DNA of 64,000 bases from Streptomyces olivaceoviridis (GTDB taxonomy: Bacteria > Actinomycetota > Actinomycetes > Streptomycetales > Streptomycetaceae), in assembly GCF_014650115.1 (NCBI RefSeq), contig NZ_BMUI01000021.1:62001-126000 (forward strand), written 5' to 3'. The first letter of the stretch is position 1. Each line of letters begins with the position of its first letter. Under the pieces are notes generated by a model. The model did no database searches. It saw nothing but the letters and a program-made list of their open reading frames with translations, and was not told the DNA's origin. Below are positions 9,045-16,300 of the stretch, one piece after another. The position numbers and the translations under genes were made by a program.

Positions 9045-9060
9045 CCCACACCCTCCAAGT

Positions 9061-9075
9061 TTCCGCTCTGCGGAA
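9061..9075. promoter_or_regulatory. Palindrome TTCCGC-N3-GCGGAA upstream of the DUF6986 gene
   Basis: A perfect 6+3+6 inverted repeat 17-31 bp upstream of the ATG, overlapping the expected promoter/5' leader. The size and form match IclR-family operators. I recall a similar form for the Streptomyces allantoin regulator but cannot verify it here. No IclR gene is visible in the window. Confidence 0.55.
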
Positions 9076-9176
9076 TCAACAATCCGTAGAATGAAGTTAT
9101 CCGGGTGGTTCTCACTGGTCAACACCCCGTCCGGACCCTGGCCGCCCGCGCCCGCCCGCCGGCACCAGGATGCACC

Positions 9177-9211
9177 GAGGCCCCGGTGACCGGGTCGGTC
9201 ACCGGGGCCTC
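9177..9211 (-). terminator. Strong hairpin terminator after etfBA
   Basis: Perfect 15-bp arms (GAGGCCCCGGTGACC / GGTCACCGGGGCCTC) with a 5-nt loop, 20 bp beyond the etfA stop. It is the longest perfect stem noticed in the window. It also shields the DUF6986 promoter from read-through. Confidence 0.85.
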
Positions 9212-9230
9212 GGGCGCGCCCTGGGCGGAT

Positions 9231-10193
9231 TCAGCCCTTGCGGGTCTTGATCTCCTCGGTCAGCTGCGGGACGACGTCGAACAGGTCGCCGACCACACCG
9301 AAGTCGACCAGCTCGAAGATCGGGGCCTCGGCGTCCTTGTTGACGGCCACGATCGTCTTCGAGGTCTGCATACCGGCACGGTGCTGGATCGCACCGGAGA
9401 TGCCGTTGGCGATGTAGAGCTGCGGCGAGACCGACTTACCGGTCTGGCCCACCTGGTTGGTGTGCGGGTACCAGCCGGCGTCGACGGCGGCACGCGAGGC
9501 ACCGACGGCCGCGCCGAGCTGGTCGGCGAGGGCCTCGATGATCGAGAAGTTCTCGGCGCCGTTCACACCGCGGCCACCGGAGACCACGATGGCGGCCTCG
9601 GTCAGCTCCGGGCGGCCCGTCGACTCACGCGGCGTGCGGCCGGTGACCTTCGTGCCGGTCGCCTTGTCCGAGAAGGTCACGGACAGGGCCTCGACCGCAC
9701 CCGCGGCCGGGGCGGCCTCGACGGCGGCCGAGTTCGGCTTGACCGTGATGACCGGGGTGCCCTTGATGACGCGGGACTTGGTGGTGAAGGACGCGGCGAA
9801 CACCGACTGGGTGGCCACCGGGCCCTCGTCGCCGGCCTCCAGGTCGACGGCGTCGGTGATGATGCCGGAGCCGATGCGCAGCGCCAGGCGTGCGGCGATC
9901 TCCTTGCCCTCGGCGGAGGACGGCACCAGCACGGCGGCCGGGGAGAGGGCCTCGTAGGCGGCCTGGAGGGCGTCCACCTTCGGCACGACCAGGTACTCGG
10001 CGTACTCGGACGCGTCGTGGGTGAGGACCTTCACCGCGCCGTGCTCGGCGAGCGTGGCGGCGGTGTCGGCGGCGCCGTTGCCGAGCGCGACGGCGACGGG
10101 CTCGCCGAGGCGGCGGGCCAGGGTCAGCAGCTCCAGGGTGGGCTTGCGGACGGCACCGTCCACGTGGTCGACGTAGACGAGGACTTCAGCCAT
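9231..10193 (-). CDS. etfA: Electron transfer flavoprotein, alpha subunit
   Basis: 320 residues, full length for EtfA. The N-terminal domain starts MAEVLVYVDHVDGAVRK. The C-terminal FAD domain has GGRGVNGAENF (~218-228), SRAAVDAGWYPHTNQVGQTG and the closing YIANGISGAIQHRAGMQTSK. With EtfB it forms an FAD/AMP heterodimer that carries electrons from acyl-CoA and related dehydrogenases to the respiratory chain. It is preceded by AGGAGA and lies 52 bp after etfB on the same strand, so the two are one operon, closed by the 9177-9211 terminator. The AidB-like acyl-CoA dehydrogenase at 43.9 kb could be one electron donor. Confidence 0.96.
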   Translation of the reverse strand: MAEVLVYVDHVDGAVRKPTLELLTLARRLGEPVAVALGNGAADTAATLAEHGAVKVLTHDASEYAEYLVVPKVDALQAAYEALSPAAVLVPSSAEGKEIAARLALRIGSGIITDAVDLEAGDEGPVATQSVFAASFTTKSRVIKGTPVITVKPNSAAVEAAPAAGAVEALSVTFSDKATGTKVTGRTPRESTGRPELTEAAIVVSGGRGVNGAENFSIIEALADQLGAAVGASRAAVDAGWYPHTNQVGQTGKSVSPQLYIANGISGAIQHRAGMQTSKTIVAVNKDAEAPIFELVDFGVVGDLFDVVPQLTEEIKTRKG

Positions 10194-10245
10194 GGGATTG
10201 CTCTCCTGCGAAACGAAGTTGAGGGGCGGTCAGCGGGGGCGAGCC

Positions 10246-11031
10246 TCAGATGAACTTCTGGCTCGCGAGGAACTCAGCGAGCTGCTTGCCGCCCTCGCCC
10301 TCGTCCTTGACGATGGTGCCGGCCGTGCGGGCCGGACGCTCGGTCGCGGCCTCGACCTTGGTGAACGCGCCGTCCAGGCCGACCTCCTCGGCGTCGATGT
10401 CGAGGTCGGACAGGTCCCAGGACTGCACCGGCTTCTTCTTGGCCGCCATGATGCCCTTGAAGGACGGGTAGCGGGCCTCGCCCGACTGGTCGGTGACGGA
10501 GACGACGGCCGGGAGCTGCGCCTCAAGCTGCTCCGAGGCGGCGTCACCGTCGCGGCGGCCCTTGACCGTGCCGTCCTCGACGGAGACCTCGGACAGCAGC
10601 GTGACCTGCGGTACGCCGAGGCGCTCGGCGACCAGCGCCGGGACGACACCCATGGTGCCGTCGGTGGAGGCCATGCCGGAGATGACCAGGTCGTAGCCGG
10701 CCTTCTCGACGGCCTTGGCCAGGACCAGGGAGGTGCCGATGGCGTCGGTGCCGTGCAGGTCGTCGTCCTCGACGTGGATGGCCTTGTCGGCACCCATCGA
10801 GAGGGCCTTGCGGAGCGCGTCCTTGGCGTCCTCGGGGCCGACCGTCAGGACGGTGACCTCGGCGTCGTCCGCGTTCTCCGCGATCTGGAGGGCCTGCTCG
10901 ACCGCGTACTCGTCCAGCTCGGAGAGCAGACCGTCCACGTCGTCGCGGTCGACGGTCAGGTCATCGGCGAAGTGCCGGTCGCCAGTGGCGTCGGGCACGT
11001 ACTTCACAGTGACAACGATCCTCAAGCTCAC
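10246..11031 (-). CDS. etfB: Electron transfer flavoprotein, beta subunit
   Basis: 261 residues, full length for EtfB. It starts at GTG 11031, with AGGAGAG upstream, giving MSLRIVVTVKYVPDATGDRHF. The family signature region (VISGMASTDGTMGVVPALVAERLG and the following VTLLSEVSVEDG) is present. It binds AMP and docks with EtfA. The region upstream (11032-11258) has an AT-richer stretch around 11130-11160 suitable for a promoter, with no clear operator. Confidence 0.96.
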   Translation of the reverse strand: MSLRIVVTVKYVPDATGDRHFADDLTVDRDDVDGLLSELDEYAVEQALQIAENADDAEVTVLTVGPEDAKDALRKALSMGADKAIHVEDDDLHGTDAIGTSLVLAKAVEKAGYDLVISGMASTDGTMGVVPALVAERLGVPQVTLLSEVSVEDGTVKGRRDGDAASEQLEAQLPAVVSVTDQSGEARYPSFKGIMAAKKKPVQSWDLSDLDIDAEEVGLDGAFTKVEAATERPARTAGTIVKDEGEGGKQLAEFLASQKFI

Positions 11032-11258
11032 GCCGGCTCTCCTACTGCATCGTCATTTCGGGCTGCCTCTTGCAGGCAGCATAGGCGCCTCTAGCGGCCG
11101 ATCCCGGTCGGGGCGTCCGCACGCTCCGAACGAAATATTACTCGCCAGTACACCTAGTCCATGCCCGCTAAGCAAGCGCTTTGAACTGTGACCTTCGCAA
11201 CGCAGCGTAACCGGAACCCGACGGCCTCGCAGGAGGGGGCGGCACGATCAGGACGTGA

Positions 11259-11768
11259 TCAATCCCGCAGGCCGTTGAAGCGGCCCTGGTGGTAGAGGAG
11301 CGGGCGGCCGGCGCCCGAGGGGTCGCCGAGGACCACCTCGGCGAGCACGATCCGGTGATCACCGGCCGGGACCCGCCCGACGATCCGGCACACCAGCCAG
11401 GCGAGCACGCCGTCCAGCACCGGGACGCCCTCCGGGCCCTCCCGCCAGACGGTGGGCGCGCCGAAGCGGTCGGCACCGCTGCGGGCGAAGGTGGCCGCCA
11501 GTTCACTCTGGTGCTCGCCGAGTATGTGCACGCCGACATGACCGGCCTCGGCCACCGCGGGCCAGCTGGAGGCGCCGGTGCCGATACCGAAGGAGACCAG
11601 TGGCGGGTCGGCGGAGACGGAGGCCAGGGAGGTGGCGGTGAAGCCGACCGGGCCGGAGGCGCCGCGCGCGGTGATCACCGCCACACCGGCGGCATGCCGG
11701 CGGAAGGTGGAGCGCAGCAGGTCGGGGGAGGCGAGCCGAGCGGTGCCGAGGTCGGGCGTGGCCGTCAT
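11259..11768 (-). CDS. Flavin reductase-like domain protein
   Basis: 169 residues of the flavin reductase / HpaC-like family. These proteins use NAD(P)H to reduce FMN or FAD, often for a two-component monooxygenase. The N-terminus (STFRRHAAGVAVITARG) and the core GFTATSLASVSADPPLVSFG are characteristic, as are the later LAEVVLGDPSGAGRPLLYHQG and the C-terminal FNGLRD. The ATG at 11768, with AAGGA upstream, is preferred to a longer frame. No partner monooxygenase is adjacent; the thioredoxin gene upstream on the same strand could be cotranscribed. Confidence 0.88.
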   Translation of the reverse strand: MTATPDLGTARLASPDLLRSTFRRHAAGVAVITARGASGPVGFTATSLASVSADPPLVSFGIGTGASSWPAVAEAGHVGVHILGEHQSELAATFARSGADRFGAPTVWREGPEGVPVLDGVLAWLVCRIVGRVPAGDHRIVLAEVVLGDPSGAGRPLLYHQGRFNGLRD

Positions 11769-11976
11769 GGAACTGTCCTTCTGCGGAAGTCGGGGCGTGG
11801 GTCCGTGGCAGCTCAACGACCCGGACAGCACGCGCTCGCGGTACGGGCCAGGTCGACGTGGACCCGGCCGTAGAGAAGGACTTCGGTCGGCATACGGTCA
11901 GGCTGACGATAGGTGGCGCGTACAGTCAAGCTGGTTCCGGGATCTGGAAGATGTCCCACCGTTCCCTGACACCCGC

Positions 11977-12462
11977 TCACACGGCCTCCCCGAGGGCGGC
12001 GATGACGTCGGCCTTGCGCGGCTGTCCGGCGGCGCGCCGCACCACCTGTCCGCCCGCGTCGAGGACCAGGACGGTGGGTGTCTTGAGGATCTCCAGTTCG
12101 CGTACGAGGTCCAGGTGCGCCTCGGCGTCGACCTCGACGTGGGTCACGCCCGGGACCATCGCGGCGACTTCGGCGAGGACGCGCCGGGTGGCCCGGCAGG
12201 GTGCGCAGAAGGCGCTGGAGAACTGTAGGAGCGTGGCGCGCTCCCCCAGTTCGCCGCCGAGTTCGGCCGCACCGAGCCGCCTGCCGTCTTCGTGCCCGCG
12301 CACCCGCGTTCTCCCCTTCCGCCGCTCGTACGGCTCCGCCTCTGCGCCCGCCGTCGCGAGCACCGCCCGGCACACCGCCGGCCATCCACACAGAAGCGTT
12401 CCGGCGACCGCAAAGATTCCCGGGCCGTGCCGGACGCGGCGGCTGTCGTCATGATCCGGCAT
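11977..12462 (-). CDS. Membrane-anchored thioredoxin-like protein
   Basis: About 161 residues. After a short basic N-terminus there is one hydrophobic segment (GIFAVAGTLLCGWPAVCRAVL), then a charged linker. The thioredoxin domain has the active-site motif FCAPC where classical thioredoxins have WCGPC, and TPTVLVLDAGG with the conserved cis-Pro. The CXXC would reduce or form disulfides; the single anchor suggests action at the outer face of the membrane, though topology is not certain. The ATG at 12462, preceded by GAGGGGG, is the best start. Upstream ATGs at about 12495 and 12510 are possible but lack good ribosome sites. Confidence 0.78.
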   Translation of the reverse strand: MPDHDDSRRVRHGPGIFAVAGTLLCGWPAVCRAVLATAGAEAEPYERRKGRTRVRGHEDGRRLGAAELGGELGERATLLQFSSAFCAPCRATRRVLAEVAAMVPGVTHVEVDAEAHLDLVRELEILKTPTVLVLDAGGQVVRRAAGQPRKADVIAALGEAV

Positions 12463-12688
12463 GTCCCCGCCCCCTCGGGGAACGAGGACACGCATGGAGT
12501 AAGGGGACATGAGGATCCACGGTGGGATGTAGGCCGACGTGACGAGGATCTCGCCGCCGCGGGGCACCAGGACTGGCCCCCGGTCCGTTCTTCGGGCACG
12601 ATCTGCGAGACGCCGTAAACCTACGGCTGCGTAACTTTCCCGCCGGGAGCCCCTTTCCCGAGCAGAGCAGAAAGGGTCCACCCCGCCC

Positions 12689-13423
12689 ATGGCAGAGTTG
12701 GTCTACCGTCCCGTCATCGGTTTCGCCAAGACGATGTTCAAGGTCTGGGATCTGCGGATCGACTGCCAGGGGTCGGAGAACATCCCGCGCGCGGGCGGCG
12801 CGGTGCTGGTGAGCAATCACATCAGCTATCTGGACTTCATCTTCAACGGCCTGGCCGCGCTGCCGCAGAAGCGTCTGGTGCGGTTCATGGCGAAGGAGTC
12901 GGTCTTCCGGCACAAGGTCTCCGGGCCGCTGATGCGGGGCATGAAGCACATCCCGGTGGACCGCAACCAGGGCGAGGCGGCGTACGCGCACGCGCTGGAC
13001 TCGCTGCGCTCCGGTGAGGTCATCGGGGTGTTCCCGGAGGCGACGATCTCGCAGTCCTTCACGCTGAAGAGCTTCAAGTCGGGCGCGGCCCGCCTGGCCC
13101 AGGAGGCGGGCGTCCCGCTGGTCCCGATGGCGGTGTGGGGCACGCAGCGGCTGTGGACGAAGGGCCACCCCCGCAACTTCAAGCGCAACCACCTGCCCGT
13201 CACCATCCGCGTCGGCGAGCCGGTGGAGGCACCGCGCGACCAGTACGCCGGCGCGATCACCCGCCGCCTGCGCGAACGCGTCCAGGAACTCCTGGACGCC
13301 GCCCAGCGCGCGTACCCGGGCCGCCCCAAGGACCCGGAGGACACCTGGTGGCTCCCCACCCACCTGGGCGGCACGGCGCCGACGACCGAGGAACTGCGCA
13401 CGGCCGCGGCCGAGGCACACTGA
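12689..13423 (+). CDS. 1-acyl-sn-glycerol-3-phosphate acyltransferase (PlsC-like)
   Basis: 244 residues with the glycerolipid acyltransferase motifs in order: HX4D in SNHISYLDFI (~42-50), KHIPVDR, and FPEATIS (~112-118) for glycerol-phosphate binding, then VPLVPMAVWG. The enzyme adds the second acyl chain of phosphatidic acid, or acylates a related lipid, at the inner membrane face. Streptomyces usually has several paralogues, so this one's lipid is not certain. The Pro/Thr-rich tail after PEDTWWLP is typical of the actinobacterial group. It is divergent from the thioredoxin gene and followed directly by a hairpin terminator. Confidence 0.92.
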   Translation: MAELVYRPVIGFAKTMFKVWDLRIDCQGSENIPRAGGAVLVSNHISYLDFIFNGLAALPQKRLVRFMAKESVFRHKVSGPLMRGMKHIPVDRNQGEAAYAHALDSLRSGEVIGVFPEATISQSFTLKSFKSGAARLAQEAGVPLVPMAVWGTQRLWTKGHPRNFKRNHLPVTIRVGEPVEAPRDQYAGAITRRLRERVQELLDAAQRAYPGRPKDPEDTWWLPTHLGGTAPTTEELRTAAAEAH

Positions 13424-13424
13424 G

Positions 13425-13466
13425 GCCCCCGGCACGGACCGAGCGAACGGGGTCCCTGCCGGGGGC
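13425..13466 (+). terminator. Two-part hairpin terminator after the acyltransferase
   Basis: Outer arms GCCCCCGGCA / TGCCGGGGGC enclose an inner stem GGACC / GGTCC. The structure begins 2 bp after the stop codon. Confidence 0.75.
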
Positions 13467-13765
13467 TCGGCCAACGGAACGCCCGGCCCGACCCGGTCAC
13501 CGGCGCGCAGCGCACCAGCCCACCCACTGGCTGAGGTTGACCGGGGACACGAGCAGGTCGATCGGGGATCGGGCGCCCGAAGCGGTGTGCACCTCGCGCC
13601 GGGCGGACAGGTGCGGACCTCGTGCGGCACACGCCCGGACAGGCGGACGGCGGGGCGGCGGGCGACGTCGTCCCGCGGAGCCGAACTCACCTGGCTGCCG
13701 GACCCGTTGACGATGCGGCACCCTCGATCGCGAAGGCCATCCGTCCCGTCTCAGAGGGTCCCGTC
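13467..13765. other. Non-coding stretch downstream of two convergent genes
   Basis: About 300 bp between the acyltransferase terminator and the transglutaminase stop. Minus-strand frames read as Arg/Pro-rich low complexity, with one weakly protein-like tail that could be a decayed DUF397-type gene. No convincing gene, promoter or RNA was found. Confidence 0.5.
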
Positions 13766-13774
13766 TCAGAGGGT
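13745..13774. repeat. 15-bp tandem duplication at the transglutaminase stop codon
   Basis: CCCGTCTCAGAGGGT occurs twice head to tail (13745-13759 and 13760-13774). The copy nearer the gene carries the stop codon; the second repeats the last codons beyond it. Confidence 0.9.
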
Positions 13775-14356
13775 GCCGGGGAGCGTCTTCCACAGGTACG
13801 GCCGGTCGGGTGCGGCCCGCAGGGCAGCGAGAACGGCCGGGTGTGGTGCGGCGTACAGAACGGGATAGTCCGTCTCGCCGGACGCGGGGTCCGGGGTCCA
13901 GGCCAGCCGCTCACCCTCCAGCGAGAACCGGGCGTCGACGCCGGACTTGTTGCCGCGGGGGTCCTGCCGGTGCCAGGCACCGTGGAAGCGGACGGCGGCC
14001 AGGCCGTGGACCACGTGCCCGCCCTCGCCGTCCGCCAGCCGCTGGTAGCACAGGGCGGCCGGGATGTCCTCGGCCCGCAGCAGGGCGACCAGGGCGTGGG
14101 ACTTGGCGTAGCAGATGCCCGTACCGAGGGCCAGCACGTCGGAGGCGCGCCAGGTGACGCGGAGGTCGCCGGAGTCCTGGGAGTGCGGGATGGCGTCCCG
14201 GACGTATTCATAGGCGACCCGCGCATATTCATACGAGTCGGCGACTTCAGCCGCCAGACGGGCGGCGGTCTCCCGGACCACCGGATGATGGTGGTCGATG
14301 ACCTCATCAGCGGCCAGGTAGACGGACAGGTCGGCGGTGTCCTGGGTGAGCTCCAT
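13766..14356 (-). CDS. Transglutaminase-like cysteine protease-fold protein
   Basis: 196 residues. The transglutaminase/arylamine-like triad is visible: Cys in ALGTGICYAKSHALVALLR (~100), His in GHVVHGLAAVRF and Asp in WHRQDPRGN. Such bacterial proteins act as amidases or proteases, or crosslink peptides; substrates are mostly unknown. The ATG at 14356 gives the usual MELTQDTADLSVYL opening. An AT-richer stretch upstream (14357-14445) probably holds the promoter. The 3' end carries a 15-bp tandem duplication. Confidence 0.85.
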   Translation of the reverse strand: MELTQDTADLSVYLAADEVIDHHHPVVRETAARLAAEVADSYEYARVAYEYVRDAIPHSQDSGDLRVTWRASDVLALGTGICYAKSHALVALLRAEDIPAALCYQRLADGEGGHVVHGLAAVRFHGAWHRQDPRGNKSGVDARFSLEGERLAWTPDPASGETDYPVLYAAPHPAVLAALRAAPDRPYLWKTLPGTL

Positions 14357-14445
14357 GCCCGCAGAGCATAGGAACGCGATCACCCGAGAGTCAATGGATT
14401 TTCGAGTGACCGCATACCTATGCAGAGTCGAGGGCGAGTCGGCGG

Positions 14446-15516
14446 CTAGCGCGCCATCTCCTCCTTCAGCGCCGCCACGAACGTGTCGACGTCGTCCTCC
14501 GTGGTGTCGAAGGAGCACATCCAGCGCACCACCCCGGCGCCCTCGTCCCAGAAGTAGAAGCGGAACCGCTTCTGGAGCCGCTCGCTCACGTCGTGCGGCA
14601 GCTTGGCGAAGACACCGTTGGCCTGCACCGGGTAGAGGATCTCCACGCCGTGCACGGCGCGGACGCCCTCGGCGAGCCGCTGGGCCATCTCGTTGGCGTG
14701 CCGGGCGTTGCGCAGCCACAGGTCCTTGGCGAGGAGCGCCTCCAGTTGCACGGAGACGAAGCGCATCTTGGATGCCAGCTGCATCGACATCTTCCGCAGG
14801 TGCTTCATCTGCCGCACCGCGTCCTGGTTGAGCACGACGACCGCCTCGCCGAACACGGCGCCGTTCTTCGTCCCGCCCAGGGAGAGGATGTCGACGCCGA
14901 CCGCGTTGGTGAACGTCCGCATGGGCACGTCCAGGGAGGCGGCGGCGTTGGCTATCCGGGAGCCGTCCAGGTGCACCTTCATGCCGTGCGCGTGGGCGTG
15001 CTCGCAGATCGCGCGGATCTCCTCGGGCGTGTAGAGGGTGCCCAGCTCGGTGCTCTGGGTGATCGACACGACCTGGGGCATCGCCCGGTGCTCGTCCTCC
15101 CAGCCCCAGGCCTGCCGGTCGATCAGCTCGGGCGTGAGCTTGCCGTCCGGCGTGGGCACGGTGAGCAGTTTGAGCCCGCCCATGCGCTCGGGCGCACCGC
15201 CCTCGTCCACGTTGATGTGCGCGCTCTCGGCGCAGATCACCGCGCCCCAGCGGTCGGTGACCGCCTGGAGCGCGACGACGTTCGCGCCGGTGCCGTTGAA
15301 GACCGGGAAGGCCTCCGCGGTGGCCCCGAAGTGGCTCCGGATGATCCGCTGGAGGTTCTCGGTGTAGTCGTCCTCGCCGTACGCCACCTGATGGCCGCCG
15401 TTGGCCAGGGCCATGGCGGCCAGCACCTCCGGGTGGGCGCCGGCGTAGTTGTCACTGGCGAAACCGCGGACCTGCGGGTCGTGGTGGCGACGCGCGTCGG
15501 TCTTCGGAGGGTTCAC
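14446..15516 (-). CDS. Low-specificity threonine aldolase / beta-eliminating lyase family (PLP)
   Basis: 356 residues, fold-type I PLP enzyme. The PLP Lys217 lies in LSLGGTKNGAVFG. Other family motifs are ASDNYAGAHPEV at the N-terminus, FNGTGANVVAL, ESAHINVDEGG and HLDGSRIANAAAS. The family cleaves L-threonine or allo-threonine to glycine and acetaldehyde, or acts on similar beta-hydroxy amino acids. The start is GTG 15516, which overlaps the stop of the upstream SDR gene by 4 nt (GTGA), so translation is coupled. It is the last gene of the DUF6421-SDR-aldolase operon. Confidence 0.92.
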   Translation of the reverse strand: MNPPKTDARRHHDPQVRGFASDNYAGAHPEVLAAMALANGGHQVAYGEDDYTENLQRIIRSHFGATAEAFPVFNGTGANVVALQAVTDRWGAVICAESAHINVDEGGAPERMGGLKLLTVPTPDGKLTPELIDRQAWGWEDEHRAMPQVVSITQSTELGTLYTPEEIRAICEHAHAHGMKVHLDGSRIANAAASLDVPMRTFTNAVGVDILSLGGTKNGAVFGEAVVVLNQDAVRQMKHLRKMSMQLASKMRFVSVQLEALLAKDLWLRNARHANEMAQRLAEGVRAVHGVEILYPVQANGVFAKLPHDVSERLQKRFRFYFWDEGAGVVRWMCSFDTTEDDVDTFVAALKEEMAR

Positions 15517-16262
15517 GGCTTCTCGGTCAGCCACAGACGGTTTCCGTTCACTTCCGCGGCGGGCTTGTTCCAGACGCCTTCGATGGCCTCGGCCAGGTCC
15601 TTGACGTCCGTGAAGCCCGCGAACTTCGCGTTGGGGCGTTCGGCGCGCATCGCGTCGTGCACCAGCGCCTTGACCACCAGGATGGCAGCCGCCGAGTGGA
15701 GGCCCTGCTCGCCCCCCGCCTTGCGGAAGCCGTCGGCCATGGCGAGGGTCCACGCCTCGGCGGCGGCCTTGGCCGCGGAGTACGCCGCGTTGCCCGCCGT
15801 CGGCTTCGACGCGCCGGCCGCGCTGATGAGCAGGTACCGGCCGCGGTCGCTGCGCCGCAGGGCGTCGAAGAAGGCGAGCGAGGTGTGCTGGACGGTGCGG
15901 ATGAGCAGCTTCTCCAGCAGGTCCCAGTCGGCCAGGTCGGTCTCGGCGAAGGTCGCGCTGCCGCGCCAGCCGCCCACGAGGTGCACCAGACCGTCGATCC
16001 GGCCGTGCTCCTTCTCGATGCGCGCGGCCCAGTCGCGGGCCGAGCGCAGGTCGAGCAGGTCCACGGTCTCGCCGGTGACGACAGCGCCGCCACGGGCGTA
16101 GCGGGCCGCGTCCACGGACTCCGCCAGCCGCTCCGGGTTGTTGTCCGCGCCGACGACGACCGCACCCGCCTCGGCGAGCCGGACCAGCGTCGCGTGCCCG
16201 GCGGGTCCGCCCGCACCCGCCACCGCGATCACCGCACCGCTGAGAGACCCGTTCCCCACCAT
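15513..16262 (-). CDS. Short-chain dehydrogenase/reductase (SDR)
   Basis: 249 residues, classical SDR. The Rossmann motif is AVAGAGGPAGHATLVRLAEAG, slightly unusual for TGxxxGxG. An Asn-Asn pair (GADNNPERL) follows beta-2, and VHLVGGWRG replaces NNAG. The active site is Ser in LISAAGASKPTAG with Tyr and Lys in AAYSAAKAA. It oxidises or reduces an alcohol or carbonyl with NAD(P)(H); the substrate is unknown. The ATG at 16262 follows AGGGGAAG and lies 38 bp after the DUF6421 stop. The coupled overlap with the threonine aldolase suggests a shared pathway, perhaps of a hydroxy-amino acid. Confidence 0.9.
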   Translation of the reverse strand: MVGNGSLSGAVIAVAGAGGPAGHATLVRLAEAGAVVVGADNNPERLAESVDAARYARGGAVVTGETVDLLDLRSARDWAARIEKEHGRIDGLVHLVGGWRGSATFAETDLADWDLLEKLLIRTVQHTSLAFFDALRRSDRGRYLLISAAGASKPTAGNAAYSAAKAAAEAWTLAMADGFRKAGGEQGLHSAAAILVVKALVHDAMRAERPNAKFAGFTDVKDLAEAIEGVWNKPAAEVNGNRLWLTEKP

Positions 16263-16300
16263 GTTCTTCCCCTTTTGAGCAGTGTTCCGGACGCGGTCGC

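Noticed and set aside
13497..13793. Minus-strand frame ending LLVSPVNLSQWVGWCAARR, possible DUF397 remnant
   Set aside because: Similarity is too weak and most of the frame is Arg/Pro low complexity.
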